DNA of 8,428 nt, from positions 1-8,428 of the forward strand of contig DHIR01000222.1 in NCBI GenBank assembly GCA_002403905.1, read 5' to 3'. Below the pieces are notes generated by a model. The model was not told where the DNA came from, ran no database searches, and saw nothing but the letters and a program-made list of their open reading frames with translations. This stretch comes from Mucilaginibacter sp. UBA4741 (lineage in GTDB: Bacteria; Bacteroidota; Bacteroidia; Sphingobacteriales; Sphingobacteriaceae). The stretch's first letter is position 1; every line of letters starts with the position of its first letter. Below, piece by piece: positions 1 to 6,126 of the stretch. A program made the position numbers and the translations under genes.

Positions 1-168
1 TCATATATATATCAAATATAACATTTTGATTATTATAGTAAATTGGAAGTTGCTATTCTATATAATCGCCTTATATATGGCCGTTTTTTATCGCCAAATA
101 TAATTCTGTTTACTATTTTATAATTATATATTTAATTATAAATCAAATATTTATATAAATTACCTCAA
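1..168. other. AT-rich intergenic spacer
   Basis: No gene can be supported here. G+C is about 18% by hand count (31 of 168), far below the neighbouring coding DNA. The motif CAAATATAA occurs at 13-21 and 95-103. Read on the minus strand each contains TATATTTG, an exact match to the Bacteroidota -7 element TAnnTTTG, but I find no matching -33 TTG at the usual distance. A third, imperfect copy (CAAATATTT) begins at 144. If they are real promoters, they would serve a minus-strand gene to the left of the window. The spacer also holds an AT-only inverted repeat at 117-142. With composition this biased, chance matches are likely. Confidence 0.6.
117..142. repeat. AT-only inverted repeat, 10-bp arms
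   Basis: The arms TTTATAATTA (117-126) and TAATTATAAA (133-142) are exact reverse complements around a 6-base loop. It lies about 27 bases past the stop of the 82-aa gene on the minus strand, so it could be a weak transcription end. It contains no G or C and no clear T-tract, so it is a poor intrinsic terminator and may simply reflect composition. A 12-bp perfect palindrome (149-160) lies beside it. Confidence 0.3.
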
Positions 169-417
169 CTAATAGTTATACCTATGATAGCTTGCTTTAA
201 AATCTTTACCCATCTCGGCAAAACGGGTGGCTACTGTCTTTAAAAACTCTTCGTCCAGCAATTCAAACACGCTGTTAACGCCATCGGTAAGGTCCATTTC
301 TGGTATTTTATAATTTTGTTCCAGTATCCCCCGCTCTAGTTTAATGATAAACTTTTGGTTCATATTAAAGATGGTTATCTTAAATTCGGGGTGTGGTAGT
401 TCTGCAATTACTCTCAT
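169..417 (-). CDS. Conserved-type hypothetical protein, 82 aa
   Basis: I cannot assign a function. The product is a small soluble protein with no signal peptide, no membrane segment and no cysteine. The N-terminal half (about residues 1-40) looks like a short beta-rich unit: it starts MRVIAELPHP and continues with alternating hydrophobic residues (FKITIFNMNQKFIIKLERG). The C-terminal half (about 48-75) is predicted helical, with the FELLDEEFLKTVATRFAEM stretch. Small proteins of this shape, with an 'IAE-PHP' start and an 'IKLE-G--EQ' motif, occur in other Sphingobacteriaceae as far as I recall, so I treat it as a real gene. It has an ATG start 10 bp after the stop of the CrtA-like gene and is probably co-transcribed with it. 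Membership of a carotenoid function is not implied. Confidence 0.7.
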   Translation of the reverse strand: MRVIAELPHPEFKITIFNMNQKFIIKLERGILEQNYKIPEMDLTDGVNSVFELLDEEFLKTVATRFAEMGKDFKASYHRYNY

Positions 418-427
418 GGTTTTGTTG

Positions 428-1120
428 TTAAATTAATCCATGTAATGGATCTGTTCCGTTTATGGTACCAAAGCTTTCTATTGGCCTAAAGCGGGTAAAT
501 AGCTCTTCGCTTAACCAGTTTTCTTTACGCGCCCGTTTAATTACATCGGCATGTTCGCCGCCGGCATAAGAAAAAGCTTTCATATCGTCCATATTTTGCC
601 AGATAGAAAAAGTTGCCGGCTTACTGTAAACTTCGCCTATGGCAACTGACATAATATATCCTTTGGCCTGGTAGAGTTGATTTGTTACATCGCCAACGCT
701 TGACCAAAACTGCTTAAACTTGCTGTATTTGATATTGGCGCGGGTTAACACCACAATAGGGCCCTCATGATCTGTCATAACGGCCGATCCAAACGGCTCT
801 TTGCCTCCCCATTTACCATGGCTTTGTAAAGGCTCGCACAATATTGTCCATTTTTCCACGCCGAAGAATTTCCACCAGGAAGTTATAAATGAATGGCTAT
901 AAAATTCATCAAATTCGGCTTTGCTATACCATACAGCTAAAAGTCCCCATTGTTGCCAGTCGGGTTTAAGGGAAAAATGGCCGTTTTTGCCGGTGCCCAA
1001 TAATTTCCAGAAAGAGCATTCTTTGCGTAACGACATGGATACGCGGTGTACAGCCATTGCTAACAGCGCAAAAGGTATAAATAGCTTTCTATAACGTACT
1101 ATGGTGAGGCTAACGATCAT
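428..1120 (-). CDS. crtA: Spheroidene monooxygenase (CrtA)-like protein
   Basis: Members of the CrtA family introduce keto groups into acyclic carotenoids such as spheroidene, and the Rhodobacter enzyme is reported to be haem-dependent. The family call rests on FWKLLGTG (residues 37-44 from the chosen start), a PFG near 109-111, and the C-terminal block about 162-213 containing TFSIW, AFSYAGGEHADVIK and WLSEELFTRFRP, all resembling the purple-bacterial enzyme. The frame is open to a GTG at 1177, giving 249 aa. I prefer the ATG at 1120 (230 aa) because family members begin just before the 'SLTIVRYR' segment and because the GTG lies only 18 bp from the divergent ATG at 1196. The N-terminus is hydrophobic or amphipathic, which would fit membrane association. 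No phytoene synthase, desaturase or cyclase gene lies in the window, so substrate and reaction are unproven. The gene is followed closely by the 82-aa gene. Confidence 0.75.
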   Translation of the reverse strand: MIVSLTIVRYRKLFIPFALLAMAVHRVSMSLRKECSFWKLLGTGKNGHFSLKPDWQQWGLLAVWYSKAEFDEFYSHSFITSWWKFFGVEKWTILCEPLQSHGKWGGKEPFGSAVMTDHEGPIVVLTRANIKYSKFKQFWSSVGDVTNQLYQAKGYIMSVAIGEVYSKPATFSIWQNMDDMKAFSYAGGEHADVIKRARKENWLSEELFTRFRPIESFGTINGTDPLHGLI

Positions 1121-1182
1121 CGAACTACTAAATAAAAGATTAAATATGAGATTTGCCTTATTTACTTTTAAACCCACATACG

Positions 1183-1190
1183 TAACTTTG
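1183..1190 (+). promoter_or_regulatory. Bacteroidota -7 element TAACTTTG
   Basis: TAACTTTG exactly fits TAnnTTTG, the -7 hexamer-equivalent of the Bacteroidota primary sigma factor. It ends 5 bases before the ATG of the reductase gene, which would put the transcription start on or next to that ATG. The -33 element is weak: the nearest TTG is at 1153-1155, too far away, and only a TTTA at 1161-1164 has about the right spacing. The position is inferred from the motif alone. Confidence 0.5.
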
Positions 1191-1195
1191 CTAAC

Positions 1196-1678
1196 ATGGC
1201 AGAAGATCTAACAATTACCCAATCAACAGATAAGGAAGAACAATATAAATCATTAATCCCGCAGATAGAAGCCTTGCTTGACGGCGAAACCGACTTGGTT
1301 GCTAACCTTGCCAATATAGCTGCGGCTTTAAAAGAGCAGTTTAAATGGCTTTGGGTAGGGTTTTACATGGTGAAGGGTGGCGAGCTGGTTTTGGGGCCTT
1401 TCCAGGGCCCGGTTGCGTGTACACGGATTGCTAAGGGAAAGGGTGTTTGTGGTAGTGCATGGGAGCAGGGTAAGACTTTAGTTGTTCCTGATGTTGACGC
1501 GTTTCCCGGGCATATTGCCTGCAGCTCGGCATCGCGGTCTGAAATTGTTTTGCCATTATTTTACAACAATGAGGTGGTTGGCGTGTTAGATGCAGACAGC
1601 GAAAATTTAGCGCAGTTTGATGGTATCGACGCTAAATACCTGGAACAGATTTGTGCATTGATAAACTTTAATGGCTAA
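1196..1678 (+). CDS. msrC: Free methionine-(R)-sulfoxide reductase (GAF domain)
   Basis: This enzyme reduces free methionine-(R)-sulfoxide in the cytoplasm, using thioredoxin, as part of oxidative damage repair. The 160-aa protein is essentially one GAF domain (about residues 20-158). It has three cysteines, C75, C85 and C109, spaced 10 and 24 residues apart, exactly as C84, C94 and C118 in E. coli fRMsr (YebR/MsrC). The acidic residues corresponding to E125, D141 and D143 fall on E116, D132 and D134 with no gap. The GRGVCG-like (GKGVCGSAW) and GHIACSSASRSEIVLP blocks are family hallmarks. The catalytic set is therefore complete and I expect an active enzyme. The ATG start is supported by the conserved N-terminus, although there is no room for a ribosome binding site behind the putative -7 element. 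Its stop overlaps the next gene by 8 bp, so it heads a three-gene operon. Confidence 0.93.
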   Translation: MAEDLTITQSTDKEEQYKSLIPQIEALLDGETDLVANLANIAAALKEQFKWLWVGFYMVKGGELVLGPFQGPVACTRIAKGKGVCGSAWEQGKTLVVPDVDAFPGHIACSSASRSEIVLPLFYNNEVVGVLDADSENLAQFDGIDAKYLEQICALINFNG

Positions 1679-2321
1679 GATATTTTTAATTGCCGGCCTT
1701 GGTGCCGATACCCGTCTTTATAACAACATTGATCTGCAAGACCACGACGTAACCCCGGTGGACTGGATAGAACCTAATGTAAGTGATACTTTAAGTACTT
1801 ATGCTCAAAAACTTATACATCAATATTTTATAACTGATAATTCAGTTGTAATTGGTGTTTCACTAGGTGGAATGATAGCTGTTGAAATAGCCAAGCAGGT
1901 GCGGCTAAACAAAGTAATATTGATATCGAGTATCAAGACAATTAAGGAAGCTCCCTGGTATTTTAAAGTATTTAATACCTTGCCACTGCATAGATTAGTA
2001 TCGGGTAGTTTACTTGCTAATCTGGGCTTTTTGATCAAGCCGGTATTCGGTAAAATGTCGGCACAAGATACCTGGTTGTTTAATGACATGCTAAAGAAAT
2101 CGTCACCCAAATTTATAAAGTGGGCCATGGGCGCGGTATTAAAATGGCGCAACGAAACAATCCCGCCAAACCTTTATCATATTGTTGGCGATAAAGACCT
2201 GGTTTTTAACTATAAAAACATAAGCAACGCAACTATAATTAAAGGCGGAACCCATATTATGGTATTTGATAAAGCAAAACAGATCAATAAATTATTGAAA
2301 GCCATCTTAAAGAAAAAATGA
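1671..2321 (+). CDS. Alpha/beta hydrolase, substrate unknown
   Basis: A 216-aa single-domain hydrolase of the alpha/beta fold. The N-terminal beta strand leads to GLGADTRLY (residues 9-17), the likely oxyanion-hole loop. The nucleophile elbow is GVSLGG with S64. The acid is probably D176 in GDKD (173-176), and the catalytic histidine is H195 in GGTHIMV. The triad thus appears complete. There is no signal peptide, so it is cytoplasmic. Residues 91-150 form a helical, hydrophobic cap-like insert that would set substrate specificity. I cannot name the substrate: esterase, lipase-like and thioesterase roles all remain possible. The ATG lies inside the end of the reductase gene (8-bp overlap) and the stop overlaps the next start by 4 bp (ATGA), so translation is likely coupled on both sides. 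The gene looks more AT-rich than the reductase gene before it, by eye. Confidence 0.82.
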   Translation: MAKIFLIAGLGADTRLYNNIDLQDHDVTPVDWIEPNVSDTLSTYAQKLIHQYFITDNSVVIGVSLGGMIAVEIAKQVRLNKVILISSIKTIKEAPWYFKVFNTLPLHRLVSGSLLANLGFLIKPVFGKMSAQDTWLFNDMLKKSSPKFIKWAMGAVLKWRNETIPPNLYHIVGDKDLVFNYKNISNATIIKGGTHIMVFDKAKQINKLLKAILKKK

Positions 2322-2920
2322 AACTGCCCGAATCTTTTTATCAGCGTAATGATGTAGTGGCGATTAGCCGGGAGTTATTGGGTAAGTATTTATTTACTGA
2401 TATTGATGGCGTAATTACCGGCGGTTATATTGTTGAAACAGAAGCTTATAATGGTATTGTTGACAAGGCGGCTCATAGCTATGGCGATAGGTTAACGCCC
2501 CGTACAAGAACCATGTATATGCTGGGTGGAATTGCCTATGTTTATTTGTGTTATGGCATTCACGAAATGTTTAACGTGGTAGTATCCGGCGAAGGAGAAC
2601 CCCGTGCCGTATTAATCAGGGCTATACAACCAACTGTGGGGGTGGACATTATACAGTTTCGCCGTAAGATGAAGGAGGTAAAGCCAACAATCACCATGGG
2701 GCCGGGTTCTATAGCGCAAGCTTTAGGAATTTCGCGAAAAATAAATGGTATCAGTTTGCAAAGCGATACTCTATGGATCGAGGATAGGGGTATGGTCATT
2801 CCTGATGAAAATATTGCGGCAGTGCCAAGGGTAGGGGTTGCCTATGCAAAAGAAGATGCTTTATTGCCTTATAGGTTTTATATCAAAGGCAATATTTACG
2901 TTAGTAAACCCAATAAATAA
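2318..2920 (+). CDS. mpg: 3-methyladenine DNA glycosylase (AAG/MPG family)
   Basis: This monofunctional base-excision glycosylase flips out and removes alkylated purines such as 3-methyladenine, as well as hypoxanthine. At 200 aa it has normal bacterial length. The core can be laid on human AAG without a gap from the ETEAY motif through N86: catalytic E42 (human E125), Y44 (Y127), H53 (H136), Y76 (Y159), the intercalating Y79 (Y162) and N86 (N169). PRAVLIRA (96-102 region) and GPGSIAQALGI (128-138) follow, as in other members. All catalytic and base-pocket residues seem present, so it should be active. It begins with ATG overlapping the hydrolase stop by 4 bp and is last in the operon, ending 109 bp before a convergent gene. 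Together with the methionine sulfoxide reductase it suggests a damage-repair transcript. Confidence 0.94.
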   Translation: MKLPESFYQRNDVVAISRELLGKYLFTDIDGVITGGYIVETEAYNGIVDKAAHSYGDRLTPRTRTMYMLGGIAYVYLCYGIHEMFNVVVSGEGEPRAVLIRAIQPTVGVDIIQFRRKMKEVKPTITMGPGSIAQALGISRKINGISLQSDTLWIEDRGMVIPDENIAAVPRVGVAYAKEDALLPYRFYIKGNIYVSKPNK

Positions 2921-3003
2921 ATTTGATGATTTAATGCGTTTTAAACGATTTTCTAATTACAGATGTATTCTTTCAGTGTAAAGAAGTAAAAATTGTTTAT
3001 AAG

Positions 3004-3020
3004 CAAGATTTTAAGTCTTG
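3004..3020 (-). terminator. Possible weak terminator hairpin after the MATE gene
   Basis: CAAGA (3004-3008) and TCTTG (3016-3020) are reverse complements, and the stem can extend inward by A-T and G-U pairs. On the minus strand it lies 10 bases after the MATE stop, but the T-run comes only about 10 bases later, so it is not a canonical intrinsic terminator. It sits in the 109-bp convergent spacer, where transcription from both sides should end. The same spacer contains a short CGTTT/AAACG palindrome at 2937-2947 followed by ATTTTC, which could serve the plus-strand operon. Confidence 0.3.
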
Positions 3021-3029
3021 AAATAGATT

Positions 3030-4409
3030 CTAATCCTGGGCGATGATGATGATTTGTTTATCTCTGTGATGTTTGCTTATAATTCTAAATCTAACATAAA
3101 GCAAAATGGCCGATACCATTAGCCCCAAAACAAGCCCGTACCACACACCGGTAATACCCCAGTTTAAATGGATTCCCCAAAAATAACCGATGGGTAAGCC
3201 AACTATCCAATAGGCCAAAAATGTAATCGCTGTCGGTATGTTCACATCGCCCATGCCTCTTAATATGCCTAGCCCAATTACCTGCGCCCCATCAAATAAC
3301 TGGAATATAGCTGCTAGTATAAGTAGCTGTGATGCAATGAGTATAACGTTCTCATCTGAAGTATATATCCATGGTAAAATATGGTTGCCAAATGTAAATA
3401 TCAAAGCAGTTATGCTCATAAATATCAACACAATATGATAACTGGCATTTGCCGATAGCTTCAAACTTTTGTGATCTTTAACACCAAAATAATTTCCGGA
3501 TTTAATGGCTGCTGCTGCTGATAATCCACTCGACATCATATACGTCATAGATGCCATATTAATAGCTATCTGATGGGCTGCAAGTTGTACCAAGCCGATG
3601 GTTCCTATTATCACTGCCGCCGCGCTAAAGGCACTTATTTCAAAAACATACTGTAAGGCTACAGGCGCCCCGATTTTTAATATTTTAAGACCGCGTAAAC
3701 GATCTATGTTTTTCAGAGCAAATCCTTTTAAATAAACTTTAAAATGTTTGGACCTAAAAACGTATATCCCCATAACTAAAGCCATTACACAACGGTCGAT
3801 TAATGTACTGTAACCGACCCCCATGATACCCATAGGATGAATGCCAAATAGTCCTTTTACAAAAGTTATCCCTAAACAAATGTTTAAGATGTTGCCCCAA
3901 ATGGATATCATCATGGCTTGTTTAGTGAAGCCCAAGCCTTCGGCAAATTGCTTAAAGGTGTTAAATATCAGCATAGGTATAACAGACAATCCCAGCAACA
4001 TTAAAAATGGTTTGGCTTGTTTTATAACCTGAGGCGATTGATGCAGATGATCCAGGAAATAGATAGAGCCCAGTGCAACTAGGGCAAAAAGTACAATGCC
4101 GCTTAATATATTAATGAATAAACTATTGGATAGTAGCTGCCCACATTCGGCAAATTCTTTGCGGCCATTATGTTGCGCAATGAGTGGGGTAGACCCATAG
4201 GATATGCCAATACCTATAATTAGCGGAACGATAAAGATGCTTGTAGCCAGCGATACGGCAGCTAAACTAACAGTTCCGGCAAAGTGTCCAACTATAATTG
4301 TATCAGATGTTTGTACAAGTATATGGCCCAGTTGCGATATCACTACCGGTATGGCCAGCTTCAAATTATCACGATAGTGTGATCTGTATTTTGTGTAGAT
4401 AGACGGCAT
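3030..4409 (-). CDS. MATE family efflux transporter, NorM type
   Basis: Inner-membrane multidrug and toxin extrusion pump that exports cationic compounds in exchange for Na+ or H+. It is 459 aa, the usual size, with about twelve hydrophobic segments in two halves. Three acidic residues known from NorM of Vibrio cholerae are in place: D36 in the first helix (TSDTIIVGH), E257 in helix 7 (VFEISAF) and D373 in helix 10 (FQLFDGAQV), followed by the family-typical LRGMGD. This pattern points to the NorM rather than the DinF branch. The frame is open to a TTG two codons upstream (4413-4415). I chose the ATG at 4407-4409, since TTG is a rare start and adds only two residues. It is last in the operon, 13 bp after the AlbA_2 gene. 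The substrate cannot be read from the sequence. Confidence 0.92.
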   Translation of the reverse strand: MPSIYTKYRSHYRDNLKLAIPVVISQLGHILVQTSDTIIVGHFAGTVSLAAVSLATSIFIVPLIIGIGISYGSTPLIAQHNGRKEFAECGQLLSNSLFINILSGIVLFALVALGSIYFLDHLHQSPQVIKQAKPFLMLLGLSVIPMLIFNTFKQFAEGLGFTKQAMMISIWGNILNICLGITFVKGLFGIHPMGIMGVGYSTLIDRCVMALVMGIYVFRSKHFKVYLKGFALKNIDRLRGLKILKIGAPVALQYVFEISAFSAAAVIIGTIGLVQLAAHQIAINMASMTYMMSSGLSAAAAIKSGNYFGVKDHKSLKLSANASYHIVLIFMSITALIFTFGNHILPWIYTSDENVILIASQLLILAAIFQLFDGAQVIGLGILRGMGDVNIPTAITFLAYWIVGLPIGYFWGIHLNWGITGVWYGLVLGLMVSAILLYVRFRIISKHHRDKQIIIIAQD

Positions 4410-4422
4410 TTGCAAACTAGTA

Positions 4423-5046
4423 TTAAGCAGCAGTATAATACTCTTCTTTATCGGTAGTATGAATACGTATAATACCCGACAGTACCATGTTTACCAATAT
4501 ACGTTGCGCGGCCCTGCGGCCAACTTTAATCAGGTCGCAATATTCTTTTACAGTTATACGGGTAGTTTTCTCCAGGTGCTCTAACAATGATTTTTCTTTC
4601 GAAGAATACTCGATCAGCACCCCCGTATTTTCTGTTGATCTTTTTAACACGTCTACAACAATCTTGCTGGCTAAAACACTTTTATCCTTTACCCGTACAT
4701 ATACCCGCCATTTGCCGTCCTCGGCAAGGGCATAGTGAGGTTTAAGTGTACTTTCTGGAGTATCAACAATCAGCACCAATTTATCATCTACATACACTTC
4801 TTCAAACACCGGTTCAAGGGCTGGCCGGGCATATAAATGCGCTGCTTTGGTTATCATGTAGCGTTCTTCGTCTTCAGATTTCACACCCTTTATAGTACCA
4901 TCATCTGCTACGCCAATAAGCAAGCGCCCACCTTTATTATTGGCGAATGATACCATAGTACGTGCTATTTTTTCGCAGCTGGTGATGGTTTTTTTAAAAT
5001 CAAGTTTTACACCTTCGCCCTCAAAAATTTGCTTCTTTACGTTCAT
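4423..5046 (-). CDS. AlbA_2 domain protein with C-terminal winged helix
   Basis: Residues 9-130 match the AlbA_2 (Schlafen-like, formerly 'divergent AAA_4') domain: an early acidic 'EGEGVKLDFKK', then CEKIARTMVSFANNKGGRLLIGVADDGTIKG (about 24-54), the family's best conserved block. Residues 150-207 look like a winged helix-turn-helix, with a helix pair KSLLEHLEK and VKEYCDLIKVGRRAAQRILVNM followed by a beta wing ending EEYY. Such proteins are annotated as putative transcriptional regulators or ATP-binding proteins; the molecular function is not well established, so DNA binding is an inference. No membrane segment or signal is present. The ATG at 5046 lies 26 bp inside the GNAT gene in another frame, so translation is probably coupled. 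Its position directly before the MATE pump makes local regulation of the operon a reasonable guess. Confidence 0.82.
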   Translation of the reverse strand: MNVKKQIFEGEGVKLDFKKTITSCEKIARTMVSFANNKGGRLLIGVADDGTIKGVKSEDEERYMITKAAHLYARPALEPVFEEVYVDDKLVLIVDTPESTLKPHYALAEDGKWRVYVRVKDKSVLASKIVVDVLKRSTENTGVLIEYSSKEKSLLEHLEKTTRITVKEYCDLIKVGRRAAQRILVNMVLSGIIRIHTTDKEEYYTAA

Positions 5047-5512
5047 TTTTTTCTTTGTTAAGCACTTGGTAGGGCGTAAACATTTCCATCCATCTTTCAG
5101 GGCGGGTTATTTCTGTAAATCCAAACTGGCTATATAGGCCGTGGGCATCAGCAGTAGCTAACGACCATCGCCTTAATCCCTGCAAATCAGCATGGCTCAA
5201 AATAGTTTGTATTAACCATTTCGACAAGCCTTTGCCTCTAAATTCGGGCAGGATAAATACATCAGCAATATAAGCAAAAGTGGCCTTATCGGTTATAACC
5301 CGGGCAAATCCAATTTGTGTTTTGTGCTGATAAACACCAAAACATAGGGCGTTCTCAATAGCTAGTTTAAGCTTTTCGGTTGGTATGCCTTTAGCCCAAT
5401 AAGACTCCCGGTCTAAATAATGGTAAATAGTATCAAAATTGAGTTTGTTTTTATCGGTAGAGATAGAAAAGCCTTTGTCTAAAAATGAATTATCGTTTAT
5501 AAACACTTTCAT
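5021..5512 (-). CDS. GNAT family N-acetyltransferase
   Basis: Cytoplasmic acetyl-CoA-dependent acetyltransferase of 163 aa with unknown acceptor. Residues 79-100 form motif A: strand beta4 (FAYIADVFILP) followed by the acetyl-CoA pyrophosphate loop FRGKGL (91-96) and helix alpha3. GLRRWSLATADAHGLYSQFGF (112-132) is the typical motif B, with Y127 at the position that often protonates the leaving thiol. The C-terminal PERWMEM is shared with a common bacterial GNAT subgroup of unassigned substrate. The last about nine residues (charged, KEKNERKEA) are encoded in the overlap with the AlbA_2 gene. The start ATG lies 3 bp after the stop of the DUF4442 gene. It could modify a small molecule, peptide or protein. 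Confidence 0.9.
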   Translation of the reverse strand: MKVFINDNSFLDKGFSISTDKNKLNFDTIYHYLDRESYWAKGIPTEKLKLAIENALCFGVYQHKTQIGFARVITDKATFAYIADVFILPEFRGKGLSKWLIQTILSHADLQGLRRWSLATADAHGLYSQFGFTEITRPERWMEMFTPYQVLNKEKNERKEANF

Positions 5513-5515
5513 ATA

Positions 5516-5989
5516 TTATACATTTTCAACAAAGTTCAAATTACGTAAATAAACCTCATTCGTCAATGTCACACATATCTCGCCATTGGTATTATATATG
5601 TCAATTGGGTGAGCTTTTATATACTTGCCGCCAGCCTTTAGTACATGCTCAGCCTCGGCTATCTCATCATCTGTTATGGTTATTTTAAACTGCAATTTAG
5701 TTAACCCTGGTTTTATAAACTGAATTTCGGACGATTTTGACCATGCTATAACATTATAGCCTTTATGCATAAATATCTGGTGAAAAAGCAGCGGGTAAAA
5801 CGGATCGGCAGCCGAAAATATGGTACCGCCAAATATGGAATTATTGTAATTGCGGTTAAAGATGCTTTTGTTTATCCTGACAGTGACGCCTCTAAAGCCT
5901 TTATCAATTTTAATCACCCAAATGCGCTGAAAAAAAAGAGGAGGATAAATACGCATTCCCCATTTAGATAATCGTTCTGATACTACCAT
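5516..5989 (-). CDS. DUF4442 domain protein, hotdog thioesterase-like
   Basis: A 157-aa protein matching DUF4442, a family with the hotdog fold of the acyl-CoA thioesterase superfamily but no proven reaction. Recognisable pieces are YPPLFF (15-20), the segment NRNYNNSIFGG (45-55) with its asparagines, and SAADPFYPLL (59-68), followed by IQFIKPG (89-95). In hotdog enzymes the equivalent of the GG-ADP region forms the substrate pocket. No signal peptide or membrane span is apparent. It is first in the four-gene operon with an ATG start and about 137 bp of upstream spacer. A role in acyl-CoA or acyl carrier chemistry is possible by fold only. Confidence 0.87.
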   Translation of the reverse strand: MVVSERLSKWGMRIYPPLFFQRIWVIKIDKGFRGVTVRINKSIFNRNYNNSIFGGTIFSAADPFYPLLFHQIFMHKGYNVIAWSKSSEIQFIKPGLTKLQFKITITDDEIAEAEHVLKAGGKYIKAHPIDIYNTNGEICVTLTNEVYLRNLNFVENV

Positions 5990-6034
5990 AACGCTTAAAT
6001 ATCAGTAATTAAAACTAAAAAGCCATAGTTTTCT

Positions 6035-6042
6035 TAAAGATA
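6035..6042 (-). promoter_or_regulatory. Possible -7 element for the four-gene operon
   Basis: On the minus strand this reads TATCTTTA, seven matches out of eight to a TAnnTTTG-like pattern (last base differs). It lies about 46 bases before the DUF4442 ATG, a plausible leader length. I see no TTG at the -33 distance, so support is weak. Confidence 0.22.
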
Positions 6043-6086
6043 ACTATTTTTCTCATAATTAACATTATGTTAAGTAGTAGTATCTT

Positions 6087-6119
6087 TTTAAAGCCTGCAA
6101 TAAATATGCAGGCTTTAAA
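6087..6119 (-). terminator. Perfect 13-bp hairpin after the TPR operon
   Basis: TTTAAAGCCTGCA (6087-6099) and its exact complement TGCAGGCTTTAAA (6107-6119) flank a 7-base loop. The GC-rich core is GCCTGCA/TGCAGGC. It starts 8 bases after the stop of the secreted TPR gene on the minus strand, so it most likely ends that operon and insulates the downstream four-gene operon. On the minus strand only three Ts follow the core before an A-run. A longer T-rich stretch lies on the plus side, so the structure could also act in that direction or simply protect a 3' end. Confidence 0.72.
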
Positions 6120-6126
6120 TTTAATT

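Noticed and set aside
67..89. Short GC-flanked hairpin followed by six Ts, as a plus-strand terminator
   Set aside because: The stem has only about four GC pairs with a bulge and no known plus-strand gene precedes it in the window.
1121..1177. GTG start giving a 249-aa CrtA-like protein
   Set aside because: It crowds the divergent gene (18 bp), and the family N-terminus matches the ATG at 1120. It remains possible.
1820..2152. 110-aa open frame on the minus strand inside the hydrolase gene
   Set aside because: It lies wholly within a gene with a complete catalytic triad and overlapping operon neighbours, and its translation resembles no family. The same holds for minus-strand frame 2560-2799 inside the glycosylase gene.
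4410..4415. TTG start for the MATE gene
   Set aside because: It adds only two residues, and an ATG follows at once.
4487..5137. Plus-strand open frames opposite the AlbA_2 and GNAT genes
   Set aside because: They are antisense to well-supported domains and show no protein-like features. Plus-strand frames at 3238-3438, 3841-4032 and 5765-5971 are rejected for the same reason.
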